Shown here: in pieces, positions 1 through 7,790 of the stretch
Position numbering within the stretch: the stretch's first letter is position 1
How the letters are laid out: each line of letters opens with the position of its first letter
Origin: Palsa-504 sp963744005
Lineage (GTDB): Bacteria; Actinomycetota; Actinomycetes; Streptosporangiales; Streptosporangiaceae
Length of the DNA: 64,000 nt
Direction: 5' to 3'
Assembly: GCA_963744005.1 (NCBI GenBank)
Contig: CAVURU010000004.1
Span: forward strand, 558,001 to 622,000
Program-made: the position numbers and the translations under genes
Notes under the pieces: model-generated
What the model was told of the DNA's origin: nothing
What the model saw: the letters and a program-made list of their open reading frames with translations, nothing else
Database searches by the model: none

Positions 1-601
1 AGATGGTGACCGTGGCGTTGCGGTCCAGCAGCAGGTGCGCCACCGGCTTGCCCACCACCGCGGACCGGCCCACCACCACCGCGTGCCGGCCGGCCAGCTC
101 GACCTGGTGGTGATCCAGCAGCCGCATCACCGCCTCCGCGGTGGCCGGCGCGAAGGCGGGCAGCCCGGTCATGAGCCGGCCCAGCGACACCGGGTTGGCC
201 CCGTCTACGTCCTTGGCCGGGTCGATCTCGGCGGCCAGCTCGGCCAGCTGCGCGCCGCCGGGCAGCGGGGTGGTCAGGATGATGCCGTGCACGGTGGGGT
301 CCGCGGACAGCGCTGCCAGCTGGGCGGCGATTCCCGCCGCGGTGGCCTGCGCGCTGAGGTCCTCCACCTCGCAGGCGATCCCGGCCTTGCCCGCCGCCGA
401 CACGATCGACCGCACGTACCAGGCGCTGGACTCGTCGTCGGTGGCGGTGACCACGCTGAGCCGCGGCGGGCGGCCCGCCGCGGCCAGCTCGGCCGCCGCG
501 GCCGCCGTCCCGGCGCGGATCTCCGCCGCCAGCTCCCGCCCGGACAGCTGCCGTCCGGGAGCCTCCCGTTCGGCCCGCTCCCGTTCCGATGGCGCGCTCA
601 C
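1..601 (-). CDS. folD: Bifunctional methylenetetrahydrofolate dehydrogenase/cyclohydrolase FolD, partial
   Basis: FolD oxidises 5,10-methylene-THF to methenyl-THF and hydrolyses it to 10-formyl-THF in the cytosol. The - strand reads from a GTG at 601 off the left edge, so only about the first 200 residues are present. Family landmarks visible are a YVRS segment in the N-terminal half, an HGIILTTPLPG stretch typical of the substrate site (usually VQLPLP in other FolDs), KDVDGANP, and VVGRSAVVGKPVAHLL, the start of the Rossmann dinucleotide site. The GTG overlaps the TGA of the upstream cyclodeaminase-like gene in a GTGA, which fixes the start and indicates translational coupling. The C-terminal third lies outside the window. 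Assignment is secure from sequence family knowledge; cofactor choice (NAD or NADP) cannot be read. Confidence 0.93.
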   Translation of the reverse strand, partial: MSAPSERERAEREAPGRQLSGRELAAEIRAGTAAAAAELAAAGRPPRLSVVTATDDESSAWYVRSIVSAAGKAGIACEVEDLSAQATAAGIAAQLAALSADPTVHGIILTTPLPGGAQLAELAAEIDPAKDVDGANPVSLGRLMTGLPAFAPATAEAVMRLLDHHQVELAGRHAVVVGRSAVVGKPVAHLLLDRNATVTI

Positions 602-1212
602 CGGCTGATCTCCTCGCGCACCGCCGCGACCACCCGGTCGGCGCGGGCCGTCACGTCGTCGGTGACCTCGCTGATGGCCGCCAGCTCGGCCTGGGCCTCC
701 GGGTCCGTCAGCCCGCGCAGGTTGACCTCGATGTTGACCTGCGCCGTGACCGCGGCGGCCCGGGCCGCTTCGGCGGCCGCGGCCACGTCGGTGATCACGT
801 TGCGGTTCCCGGCCGGCAGCAGCGCTTCGGCCAGGCTGACCAGCAGCAGGGTCAGGCGTACTACGTCGGCGGGCGGCCGGGCCGCCCCGACCGTGGCCTT
901 GGCGATGGCGGCCGAGCGGGCCTCCTTCTCCTCGGGCGTCTCCCGCGGCAGCTGGTAGGCCTCGCCCACCGCGCCGAACGCGGCAGCGTCCGCCTCGGCC
1001 AGGGACAGGGCGTCGTCCCGGAGCCCGTCGGCCTCGGTGACGACGTGATTCATCAGCTCAGCGTCGTATTTGGCGCCGTTGCTGTACCGGGCCACCATGG
1101 CCAGCAGTGCGGCCGACTGCGCGGCGTGCAAGGCGGCGGTGGCGCCGCCTCCCGGGGCAGGCACCCGGGCCGCGAGCTGGTCGAGGAAGGCAGTGATCGT
1201 CTCGTCGCGCAT
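598..1212 (-). CDS. Cyclodeaminase/cyclohydrolase family protein (FTCD C-terminal-like)
   Basis: A 204-residue helical protein starting MRDETITAFLDQLAA, with the glycine-rich APGGGATAA segment that opens formimidoyl-THF cyclodeaminase domains (known in stand-alone form as FchA-type methenyl-THF cyclohydrolases). Its position directly upstream of folD, with a 4-base GTGA overlap, supports a role in converting methenyl- or formimino-THF to the forms FolD uses. The family lies in the cytosol and usually forms ring-like oligomers. Whether this copy is a cyclohydrolase or cyclodeaminase cannot be decided from sequence. It is divergently transcribed from csoR, only 39 bases away, so the two share a very short promoter region. 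Confidence 0.85.
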   Translation of the reverse strand: MRDETITAFLDQLAARVPAPGGGATAALHAAQSAALLAMVARYSNGAKYDAELMNHVVTEADGLRDDALSLAEADAAAFGAVGEAYQLPRETPEEKEARSAAIAKATVGAARPPADVVRLTLLLVSLAEALLPAGNRNVITDVAAAAEAARAAAVTAQVNIEVNLRGLTDPEAQAELAAISEVTDDVTARADRVVAAVREEISR

Positions 1213-1239
1213 ACCGTGAGGTTATCCAGAAGCATCACC

Positions 1240-1251
1240 TACAGTTGGATC
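1240..1251 (+). promoter_or_regulatory. Leaderless promoter of csoR
   Basis: A -10-like TACAGT at 1240-1245 is followed after six bases by the ATG of csoR, and no ribosome binding site precedes that ATG. This is the layout of leaderless actinobacterial genes. The same layout recurs before the genes at 9470, 34049, 41636, 49189 and, on the - strand, 41554. No convincing -35 box is visible. Confidence 0.5.
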
Positions 1252-1533
1252 ATGCGCGGGTATACGCAGGACAAAGAGGCTTATCTCAAGCGGCTGCGCC
1301 GCATCGAAGGGCAGGTCCGCGGACTCCAGCGGATGGTGGAATCCGACACCTACTGCATCGACATCCTGACCCAGGTCTCGGCCGTGACCCGGGCGCTGCA
1401 GGCCGTGGCCCTCGGCCTGGTCGAAGACCACCTCGGCCACTGCGTGGCCCAGGCCATCGAGGCCGGCGGTCCCGAGGCCGAGGAGAAGGTCAAGGAAGCC
1501 TCCGAGGCCATCGCCCGCCTGGTCCGGTCCTGA
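1252..1533 (+). CDS. csoR: CsoR-family metal-sensing transcriptional repressor
   Basis: A 93-residue protein matching the CsoR/RcnR family: RLRRIEGQVRGLQRMVE at the N-terminus and the Cys-His-Cys copper ligand set at C35, H60 and C64 (in YCIDIL and DHLGHC). Family members are all-helical tetramers that release DNA on binding Cu(I). The three ligands are all present, so copper sensing is more likely than formaldehyde (FrmR) or persulfide (CstR) sensing. No copper exporter (copA, copZ) lies beside it in this window, so its target is elsewhere or outside the window. I chose the ATG at 1252 because it places the family N-terminus correctly and has a leaderless -10 box. The frame stays open upstream but is the antisense of the cyclodeaminase gene. 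Confidence 0.9.
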   Translation: MRGYTQDKEAYLKRLRRIEGQVRGLQRMVESDTYCIDILTQVSAVTRALQAVALGLVEDHLGHCVAQAIEAGGPEAEEKVKEASEAIARLVRS

Positions 1534-1566
1534 CCGAGCCCGGCCTCCGCAGCACCGGCCGCCGCT

Positions 1567-1664
1567 AGAACAGGCCCGTCAGAACAGGGCCGTCAGAACA
1601 GGCCCGTCAGAACAGGGCCGTCAGAACAGGGCCGTCAGAACAGGGCCGTCAGAACAGGGCCGTC
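1567..1664. repeat. Seven-copy 14-bp tandem repeat over the stop codon of the NmrA-like gene
   Basis: Seven head-to-tail copies of AGAACAGGGCCGTC (copies 1 and 3 have GGCCC in place of GGGCC) fill 1567-1664. On the - strand each copy contains TGA. The stop of the NmrA-like gene (1649-1651) is the TGA of the sixth/seventh copy junction. Because 14 is not a multiple of three, successive copies supply stops in all three frames. The array fills the gap between two convergent genes. The unit is not palindromic enough to be a clear terminator. Confidence 0.95.
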
Positions 1665-2536
1665 GTCTGGCCCGGCACCGGCACCAGGAAGCTGGCCCGC
1701 GCATCGTCCAGCCAGTATTCGACCGACCCCGGCTCCGCCCCGGTCAGCTCGCGCACCGAGGTGGTGACCGTGGCCGCCCCGCCCGCCCGGATCCAGTCGA
1801 ACAGCTCCAGGTTCCCGTCCGCCTGCCATCCGCTCGCCCCGCTGGCCACCATGTCCTCCCGGACCTGGGCCGCCGGCCGGTCCGCGTAGTCGACCTTCCG
1901 CGCGAAGACGGCCGAGATCCGCTGCGCGACGTCCCGCGCGCTCAGCGCCTCCGGCCCGGTCAGCGTGTAGGTCGCGCCCTCGTGACCCGGGCCGGTCAGC
2001 ACCGCGGCCGCGGCTGCGGCCACGTCGCTGGCCGCCACGAACCCGACCTGGCCGTGCCCGGTGGGCAGGGCCAGCACCGCTTCGCGGCGGACGGTCTCGG
2101 CCGTGGCCGTCAGGTCCTCCATGTACAGCGCGGGCGCCAGGTAGGTGGCGGGCAGCCCGGTCGCGTCCAGGTGCGCCGCCACCTGCCGGTGGCTGCGCAT
2201 GAACCGCACCTCGCAGCCCGGGTCGGCGAAGCCGTCCGCGGCCAGCTTGACCACGTGCGGGCCGTGTCCCGCGGCCACCAGCGCGTCGATGAACACCGTC
2301 TCGAGCTCGGCCTGCTCCTCGATGGCCGGGCTGAGCAGGAAGACCCGGTCGAAGTCCCGCAGCACGTCCGGGGGCGGCGGCTCGTCGAAGGCGGCCACCA
2401 CCGGCCGCGGCGTGCCCGGCAGGTCAGCCGCTTTCGCCTCCACCCGCACCATGGCCGCGACCTCGGCCCGCGCGTCGGCCAGCTTTTCCAGCAGGCGGTA
2501 GCCGACCCGCCCGGTTGCTCCGGTCACCAGTATCAC
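1649..2536 (-). CDS. NmrA-like NAD(P)-binding protein
   Basis: A 295-residue atypical short-chain dehydrogenase. It opens with MILVTGATGRVGYRLL, the GxxGxxG dinucleotide site of a Rossmann fold, and has the general plan of NmrA/HSCARG or SDR-a5 proteins: nucleotide site, central variable part, and a C-terminal region (about 190-270) with LTGPEALSARDVAQRIS. The catalytic YxxxK of classical SDRs is not evident, as is common in NmrA-like proteins, which may sense redox cofactors or reduce quinones. The last residues QTTALF are encoded in the 14-bp repeat array, so the C-terminus could vary with repeat number. It stands alone between csoR (convergent) and a TetR gene. Confidence 0.8.
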   Translation of the reverse strand: MILVTGATGRVGYRLLEKLADARAEVAAMVRVEAKAADLPGTPRPVVAAFDEPPPPDVLRDFDRVFLLSPAIEEQAELETVFIDALVAAGHGPHVVKLAADGFADPGCEVRFMRSHRQVAAHLDATGLPATYLAPALYMEDLTATAETVRREAVLALPTGHGQVGFVAASDVAAAAAAVLTGPGHEGATYTLTGPEALSARDVAQRISAVFARKVDYADRPAAQVREDMVASGASGWQADGNLELFDWIRAGGAATVTTSVRELTGAEPGSVEYWLDDARASFLVPVPGQTTALF

Positions 2537-2569
2537 GCTGCTGCTCCTGTTCGCCGGTGACCACCCTAC

Positions 2570-3445
2570 TCAGGTCTCGTCACCAAGGGCCGGCGATCCC
2601 GCCGCGGGCAGCCGGGCGGCGATCCCGTCCAGCACGCAGTCCAGCCCGAAGTCGAACCGGTCGTCCCGGGTGTCGGGCGCGTCCGGGTCGACGTTGGCCT
2701 CGACCATCCGCCGGATGTTGACGTACTCGTCCTCGCTGGTCAGCCAGGAATGGAAGCGTTCCCGCTGGGCCTGCAGCTCCTCGGCCGTCATGGTCGCCTC
2801 CAGCTCGGCGCGGGTGCGTTCCCAGCCGATCTCCTGGACCTCGCGCAGCACCGCGCCCAGCACGTAGGTCATCACCGTCATCAGGACGTCCACCATCGTC
2901 CGCGGGTCCATCCCGAGCTCGGCCAGCATGCCGAGCATCAGCTCCAGGTTCCGCGCGTCGTTCGGCCCGGTCGGCGGCCTGCTCGCCGCGTACTGCATGA
3001 TCCACGGGTGCCGCAGCAGCCCGGCGCGGTGCCGGTGGGCCAGCTCCCGCAGGTCGGCCCGCCAGTCACCGGTCGGCTCGGGCACCCCGACCTCGGCCTC
3101 CAGCGAGTCGAGCATGAGCTGGATCAGTTCTTCCTTCGAGGCCACGTGCCAGTACAGCGACATGGCCCCGGCCCGCAGCTCGCGGGCGATCCGCCGCATG
3201 CTGATCGCGTCGGGACCTTCGGCGTCCGCCACGGCGATCGCCGCCGCGACGATCTCCTCCCGGGACAGGCCCCGGTCCCGCGGCCGTGTCTGGGCGCCCC
3301 GCGCCCGGTGCCGCTCGATGTGGTCGCTGATGCGCTGCTCGCGCCTGATCCGGCGGGTCTCGTCCGGCGCCGGCCAGGCTCCGGTCATCGCCCGCGCGGG
3401 CGGCGGCCCCAACTGCGGCCATGGTTCCTTGTCGCCTTCGGCCAC
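2570..3445 (-). CDS. TetR/AcrR-family repressor with TetR-type C-terminal domain
   Basis: A 291-residue regulator with a basic 60-residue N-terminal extension. The TetR DNA-binding domain follows at about 60-105 (SREEIVAAAIAVADAEG, then ISMRRIARELRAGAMSLYWHV), with the YWHV motif typical of this class, and then a TetR_C-like ligand domain. It is divergent from the DrrAB-like exporter genes and faces the GTAC operator array at 3580-3645, so it very probably represses that exporter and itself and is relieved by the exported drug. The start is uncertain: M1 at 3445 gives a proline-rich extension, and a shorter start is possible. The inducer cannot be predicted. Confidence 0.88.
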   Translation of the reverse strand: MAEGDKEPWPQLGPPPARAMTGAWPAPDETRRIRREQRISDHIERHRARGAQTRPRDRGLSREEIVAAAIAVADAEGPDAISMRRIARELRAGAMSLYWHVASKEELIQLMLDSLEAEVGVPEPTGDWRADLRELAHRHRAGLLRHPWIMQYAASRPPTGPNDARNLELMLGMLAELGMDPRTMVDVLMTVMTYVLGAVLREVQEIGWERTRAELEATMTAEELQAQRERFHSWLTSEDEYVNIRRMVEANVDPDAPDTRDDRFDFGLDCVLDGIAARLPAAGSPALGDET

Positions 3446-3579
3446 GACCGCTCCTTCCCGCTCGCCCGAGCGCGCTTCTTACCCGCCCGGCTCGCGACGT
3501 GTACCCGCCGTGCGGCTGCTTCAGCATGCCCCACCGCGCGGTCCTGCGTCACGAGCCGCGAGAAACCGGCTTGCCTTCT

Positions 3580-3645
3580 CGTACGGCGTACTGTTATCGT
3601 ACATCGTACTTGATGGTACGTCGTACGAGAACCGTACGGCGTACG
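3580..3645. promoter_or_regulatory. Four-copy GTAC-N3-GTAC operator array
   Basis: Four near-palindromic sites of the form GTAC-N3-GTAC lie at 3581-3591, 3599-3609, 3616-3626 and 3634-3644, each about 17-18 bases from the next. They sit between the divergent TetR gene and the ABC exporter genes, starting 36 bases upstream of the exporter ATG. The spacing would place bound dimers on nearly the same or alternating helix faces, suggesting cooperative loading by the adjacent TetR protein. Confidence 0.8.
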
Positions 3646-3680
3646 GGGCAAGACACGAGGGTCACGGAGGGAATCACGAC

Positions 3681-4658
3681 ATGAACGACACTCCCGCCAT
3701 CTGGGCGGAAGGACTGACCAAGAACTTCGGGACGACCCGGGCGCTGGCCGGGCTCGACCTGACCGTGCCGGCCGGCACGATCTACGGCCTGCTCGGGCCG
3801 AACGGCGCGGGCAAGACCACCGCCGTCCGCGTCTTCGCCACGCTGCTGCGCCCCGACGGGGGTCAGGCGCAGGTGCTGGGCCAGGACGTGGTCACCCGCG
3901 CCCCGGCGGTCCGCCGGAGCATCGGGCTGACCGGCCAGTACGCGGCCCTGGATGAGTTCCTCACCGGCCGCGCCAACCTCATCATGGTCGGCCAGCTCAG
4001 CCGGCTGACCGCCAGCGCGGCCAAGCGCCGGGCCGACGACCTGCTGGAGCGCTTCGACCTCACCGACGCCGCCACCCGCGCCGTCAAGACCTACTCCGGC
4101 GGCATGCGGCGGCGGCTGGACCTGGCCGCCAGCCTCATCGGCCGGCCGGCGGTGCTGTTCCTGGACGAGCCGACCACCGGCCTGGACCCGAACGCCCGGG
4201 CCATGACCTGGGACATCGTCCGCGGCCTGGCCGCCGACGGGACCACGCTGCTGCTCACCACGCAGTACCTGGAGGAGGCTGACCAGCTGGCCAGCCGCGT
4301 CGCGGTCATCGACCGCGGCGTGGTCATCGCCGAGGGCACGCCCCGCCAGCTCAAGTCCTCGGTCGGGGGCGAGCGCCTGGAGATCGAGCTCGCCGCCGGG
4401 GCGGACGTCGAGGCGGCCCTGACGGCGGTCAAGCCGTACGCCGCCGGGAACGTCACCGCCGAGCACGACCAGCTTCGCCTCACCGTCCCGGTCCGCCTGG
4501 CCGACGGGCTGACCACCGACGTGGTCCGCTCGCTGGACGCGGCCGGGGTCCGGACCACCGACGTGACGCTGCAGCGCGCGTCCCTGGACGACGTCTTCTT
4601 CTCGCTGACCGGCCACGCCGCGCAGGACGCGGCAGACGAAGAAAGGAGCGCGGCATGA
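3681..4658 (+). CDS. DrrA-type drug-export ABC transporter ATP-binding protein
   Basis: A 325-residue cytosolic ATPase. Walker A is GPNGAGKTT, the signature is YSGGMRRRL, Walker B is VLFLDEPTTGLDPNAR, and there is an H-loop-region TTQYLEEADQLA as in the DrrA/daunorubicin-resistance class, followed by a roughly 100-residue C-terminal domain. The ATG at 3681 follows a CGGAGGG ribosome site. The open frame extends further upstream, but only through the antisense of the TetR gene. Its stop overlaps the next gene in ATGA, so it is coupled to the membrane subunit. It powers efflux of an amphipathic drug or metabolite. Control is by the divergent TetR through the GTAC array. Confidence 0.93.
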   Translation: MNDTPAIWAEGLTKNFGTTRALAGLDLTVPAGTIYGLLGPNGAGKTTAVRVFATLLRPDGGQAQVLGQDVVTRAPAVRRSIGLTGQYAALDEFLTGRANLIMVGQLSRLTASAAKRRADDLLERFDLTDAATRAVKTYSGGMRRRLDLAASLIGRPAVLFLDEPTTGLDPNARAMTWDIVRGLAADGTTLLLTTQYLEEADQLASRVAVIDRGVVIAEGTPRQLKSSVGGERLEIELAAGADVEAALTAVKPYAAGNVTAEHDQLRLTVPVRLADGLTTDVVRSLDAAGVRTTDVTLQRASLDDVFFSLTGHAAQDAADEERSAA

Positions 4659-5515
4659 CCGCCGTCACCGCTGACCTGGCCTACGACCAGGACGACCAGG
4701 ATTCCACCTACCGGCAGAGCCCGGCCCGGCTGTTCGTCTCCGACGTGGCCGTGCTGACCAAGCGGCGTATCGCCCGGATCAGGCGGGAGCCCGAGACCCT
4801 GGCCGACGTCACGTTCATGCCGGTCATCTTCATCTTGATGTTCGCCTACGTGTTCGGCGGCGCGATCGGGCTGCCCAACAGCGGCAGCTACCACGAGTAC
4901 CTGATCGGCGGCATGCTCGGCATGGGCCTGGCCCAGACCGCGCCGGGCGTGGCCGTGGCCCTGGTCACCGACATGGAGACCGGCCTGATGGACCGGTTCC
5001 GGTCGCTGCCCATGTCCCGCTGGGCGGTGCTGGTGGCCCAGTCCATCGCCGAGCTGCTCACCCAGGTCATCAGCGCGACCATCGTCGTCGCCGTCGGCCT
5101 GGCCATCGGCTGGCGGATCCACAACGGCGCCGCCGACGCGGCCGCGGCCTTCGCCCTGGCCCTGCTGTTCGGCTACGCCTTCACCTGGGTCGGAGTCTGG
5201 CTGGGCATGGTGCTGCGCAGCGCGGAGTCCGCGCAGCAGCTCGGGTTCATCTTGTTCCTGCCGCTGACGTTCGTCTCCAGCGCCTTCGTCCCGACCCAGA
5301 GCATGCCCGGCTGGCTGCAGCCGATCGCGAACTGGAATCCGATGTCGGCCCTGGCCGCGGCGTCCCGGGAGCTGTTCGGCAACCCCAACCCGGCCGCGTC
5401 GGTGCAGGCCTGGCCCATGCAGCATCCCGAGCTGGCCGTGATCCTCTGGTCGGTCGGCATGCTGGCCGTGTTCGCCCCGCTGGCCGTCCGCAAGTACCGC
5501 CTCAAGGCGCTGTGA
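4655..5515 (+). CDS. DrrB-type ABC-2 transporter permease
   Basis: A 286-residue integral membrane protein with about six hydrophobic segments (the first near TFMPVIFILMFAYVFGG), a central TDMETGLMDRFRSLPMSR loop that is the hallmark of the ABC-2 family, and SSAFVPTQSMPGWLQ near the fifth segment. It is the partner of the upstream ATPase (ATGA overlap), forming a DrrAB-like exporter in the cytoplasmic membrane. The stop codon lies in a three-copy 8-bp tandem repeat. Confidence 0.93.
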   Translation: MTAVTADLAYDQDDQDSTYRQSPARLFVSDVAVLTKRRIARIRREPETLADVTFMPVIFILMFAYVFGGAIGLPNSGSYHEYLIGGMLGMGLAQTAPGVAVALVTDMETGLMDRFRSLPMSRWAVLVAQSIAELLTQVISATIVVAVGLAIGWRIHNGAADAAAAFALALLFGYAFTWVGVWLGMVLRSAESAQQLGFILFLPLTFVSSAFVPTQSMPGWLQPIANWNPMSALAAASRELFGNPNPAASVQAWPMQHPELAVILWSVGMLAVFAPLAVRKYRLKAL

Positions 5516-5533
5516 CCCTGTGACGCTGTGACG
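5510..5533. repeat. Three-copy 8-bp tandem repeat on the permease stop codon
   Basis: CTGTGACC, CTGTGACG, CTGTGACG in tandem. The first copy contains the TGA stop of the permease gene (5513-5515), and the other copies repeat TGA in the two other frames. Confidence 0.85.
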
Positions 5534-5555
5534 CGGGGGCGCACAGCGCACCACG

Positions 5556-5591
5556 GCAACGGCTGGCCGCCACCCGGCGGTCAGCCGTTGC
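5556..5591. terminator. Hairpin between convergent permease and GH5 genes
   Basis: A 16-bp stem (5556-5571 with 5576-5591, one G-T pair) with a four-base loop. It overlaps the stop codon of the GH5 gene (5581-5583). There is no U-run on either side. It is a likely bidirectional barrier between convergent transcripts. Confidence 0.55.
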
Positions 5592-6894
5592 GCTGCTCGA
5601 ACCAGGCCTTGATCAGCGCCCCGGCGCTCTGGTGGGGTTCCGGCTCCCGGGACGGGATGCAGCTCCAGGTGGCCGGGTTCATCGACGTGGGCTGGTCCGG
5701 GTGGTCGTTGGACTTGAGCAGCCAGCCGTCGTCGAGCTGGTAGGCGTTCATCCCGATGCCGAGCTGCTCCAGGTAGCCGAAGAACTGCGGGACCGTGGTC
5801 GGCGCGTTGGCCCAGCAGTAGCCCGGGGCCAGGTCGCTCTTCGGGTCCGGCGGCGGCTCGTAGTTGGTGAATTCGCCCTCCACCACCGGCGCGATCCCGT
5901 CGGTCACCAGGTAGCCGAACGCCGCGTTCCACGCCTGCGCGTCGTGATCTCCCTGCGCGTGGTGGATGGCGTACACCACCCCGCTCACGTGGATCAGGGC
6001 GTGGTACTTGATCATCCCCTCGAAGGACAGCGAGTACCGCGGGCCCTCGATCCAGAACAGGTTGCGCGCGCCCACCGTGTTCCGCACGTAGTCGGCCAGG
6101 TGGGCCATGCCGAAGGAGTAGTGCACGCCCTTGAACGTGCCGCCGTCCAGCCACAGCTTCCACAAGGTGGAGTCCGGCATGGTCGGCACCGACGTCCGGG
6201 GCTCGTTGTACAGGTCGAAGATGACCTGCGGGTCGCTGCCCCAGACCTGGGCCATGTCCTTCCAGAAGGTCAGCGTGCCCGGCCCCGGCCCGGCCTGGTA
6301 GTGCCGCACCGCGATCGGCGAGAAGTTCGTCTCGTCGTTGAGCACCACGACCAGCTTGTAGCTCTCGGCCAGCGACACCTCGGACTGGATGGCCGCCATG
6401 TACTCGGCGTTGAAGCCCGTCCCGTTCGGCCCGAGCAGGAGGTACTGGTTGGCCTGGATCCGGACCGTGTTGGAGCACCAGCTCTCGGCCGTCGCCTTGA
6501 TGTCGGCCAGGTCCTGGGTGATGAGCTGGGTCCAGTCGTCGCGCTGCAGCCCGGACACCGACATCCCGTAGGTAACGAAGTCCGAGCCGTCCCCGGCCAG
6601 CACCTTGGTGCCGTGCACGGTGAACGGCCCGGCCGCCTTGCCGCAGGAGGACGCGTTGGCCGTGCGGGCGTCGCTCACCGGCAGGATCACGGCCACGATC
6701 AGCAGCGGGGCCAGCACCAGCGCCACGCCGCGGACCAGCCTCACCCAGCGGGGCCTGCGGCCTGTGGTCTGAGGGGCAGCGGGCTGACGGCCCGGGAGCT
6801 GAGGAGCAGCGGACCGGCGGGCGGACGGCCAGCGGAACCGCCCGCGAGGCGGCCGGCTGTCGCCCGGCGTATCGGGCCCTCTCCAAGTGGCCAA
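5581..6894 (-). CDS. Glycoside hydrolase family 5 (cellulase-like), membrane-anchored or secreted
   Basis: A 437-residue protein with a basic, proline-rich cytoplasmic head, one hydrophobic segment at about 54-73 (signal anchor or signal peptide) and an extracellular GH5-type barrel. The acid/base motif FDLYNEP places E231, and PVVEGEF at about 336-342 fits the nucleophile strand. Such enzymes cut beta-glucans or mannans by retention. The best start is TTG at 6894, preceded by AGGACAGGAGG. Substrate is not predictable. It is a single-gene unit with a hairpin over its stop. Confidence 0.8.
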   Translation of the reverse strand: MATWRGPDTPGDSRPPRGRFRWPSARRSAAPQLPGRQPAAPQTTGRRPRWVRLVRGVALVLAPLLIVAVILPVSDARTANASSCGKAAGPFTVHGTKVLAGDGSDFVTYGMSVSGLQRDDWTQLITQDLADIKATAESWCSNTVRIQANQYLLLGPNGTGFNAEYMAAIQSEVSLAESYKLVVVLNDETNFSPIAVRHYQAGPGPGTLTFWKDMAQVWGSDPQVIFDLYNEPRTSVPTMPDSTLWKLWLDGGTFKGVHYSFGMAHLADYVRNTVGARNLFWIEGPRYSLSFEGMIKYHALIHVSGVVYAIHHAQGDHDAQAWNAAFGYLVTDGIAPVVEGEFTNYEPPPDPKSDLAPGYCWANAPTTVPQFFGYLEQLGIGMNAYQLDDGWLLKSNDHPDQPTSMNPATWSCIPSREPEPHQSAGALIKAWFEQRNG

Positions 6895-7045
6895 CGGAAA
6901 GCTGCCTCCTGTCCTAGGGCCGGGAAGAGAGCTCCTGTGCCGCGATCCAGCGATGCGGCCGGTTATGACCTGGTTGAGCAGCGATGATAACTCGCCGGCC
7001 CGCTGCCGCGCGGCGACTTGAGATTGTAGCCGCGCGGCAGCGGGC

Positions 7046-7789
7046 TCACCGCCCGCCCGGGGTGAGGTCGCCTGGCGCGAGGTTGTCCGAGTGCCTGGCG
7101 CGCAGCCGGGGCCACTGGGCCGTCGGCCGGCCGTCGGTCCGCAGCGCCTCGGGGTCCACCGGCCACCGCTGCGGCCAGCCGCCGGGGGAGTCCTCCCAGG
7201 TCTCCTGCCGCCCGTAGACGGTCAGGTCCAGCAGCGCGTAGCTGTTGTCCATCGCCTCCACGCCGCGCACCGTGGTCCAGTAGGTCTCGAACACCCGGTC
7301 CCCGTCTCGCAGGTAGCAGATCAGGTACATCCGGTGCTCCGGGCGGCCCGCCAGCAGGACCCCGGCGGAGGACTGCACCGCGTACCACGGCATGTCCCAG
7401 CCCATGAAGTCGCGGTACCGGGCGCTTTCGGCGTACGGGCCCTGGGCGAACACCGCGAACGTCACGTCCCGGGAGTGCAGGTAGGACAGCTCCCGGACCT
7501 GCGCGGTGTAGTGGGTGCAGCCCTCGCACTGGTCCGCGGCGGACTGCCCCTCGCGCCACATGAAGTAGTACGCGATCAGCTGCCGGCGCCCCTGGAACGC
7601 GTCGGCCAGCCGCACCGGCCCGCCCGCGCCCTCCAGCGGGATGGCCGGGTCCACCTCGACCATCGGCAGCCGCCGCCGGGCCGCCGCGATCGCGTCGCCC
7701 TCGTGGGTGTGCGCCTTCTCCCGGACCCGGAGCGCGTCCACCTCGGCCTGGAAGGCGGCCCGGTCCGTGACCGGGGGCTGCGCCGCCAC
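7046..7789 (-). CDS. DUF899 family thioredoxin-like protein (second copy)
   Basis: A 247-residue DUF899 protein, a thioredoxin-fold family with unknown substrate. Visible are RRQLIAYYFMW at the fold core and a CxxC at ADQCEGCTHY, followed by MGWDMPWY, GDRVFETYWTT and GRQETWEDSPGGWPQ, all typical of the family. It starts with GTG, preceded by GGGAGG, two bases after the stop of a related DUF899 gene, so the two are co-transcribed. A peroxide- or disulfide-linked role is inferred only from the fold. Confidence 0.85.
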   Translation of the reverse strand: MAAQPPVTDRAAFQAEVDALRVREKAHTHEGDAIAAARRRLPMVEVDPAIPLEGAGGPVRLADAFQGRRQLIAYYFMWREGQSAADQCEGCTHYTAQVRELSYLHSRDVTFAVFAQGPYAESARYRDFMGWDMPWYAVQSSAGVLLAGRPEHRMYLICYLRDGDRVFETYWTTVRGVEAMDNSYALLDLTVYGRQETWEDSPGGWPQRWPVDPEALRTDGRPTAQWPRLRARHSDNLAPGDLTPGGR

Positions 7790-7790
7790 C

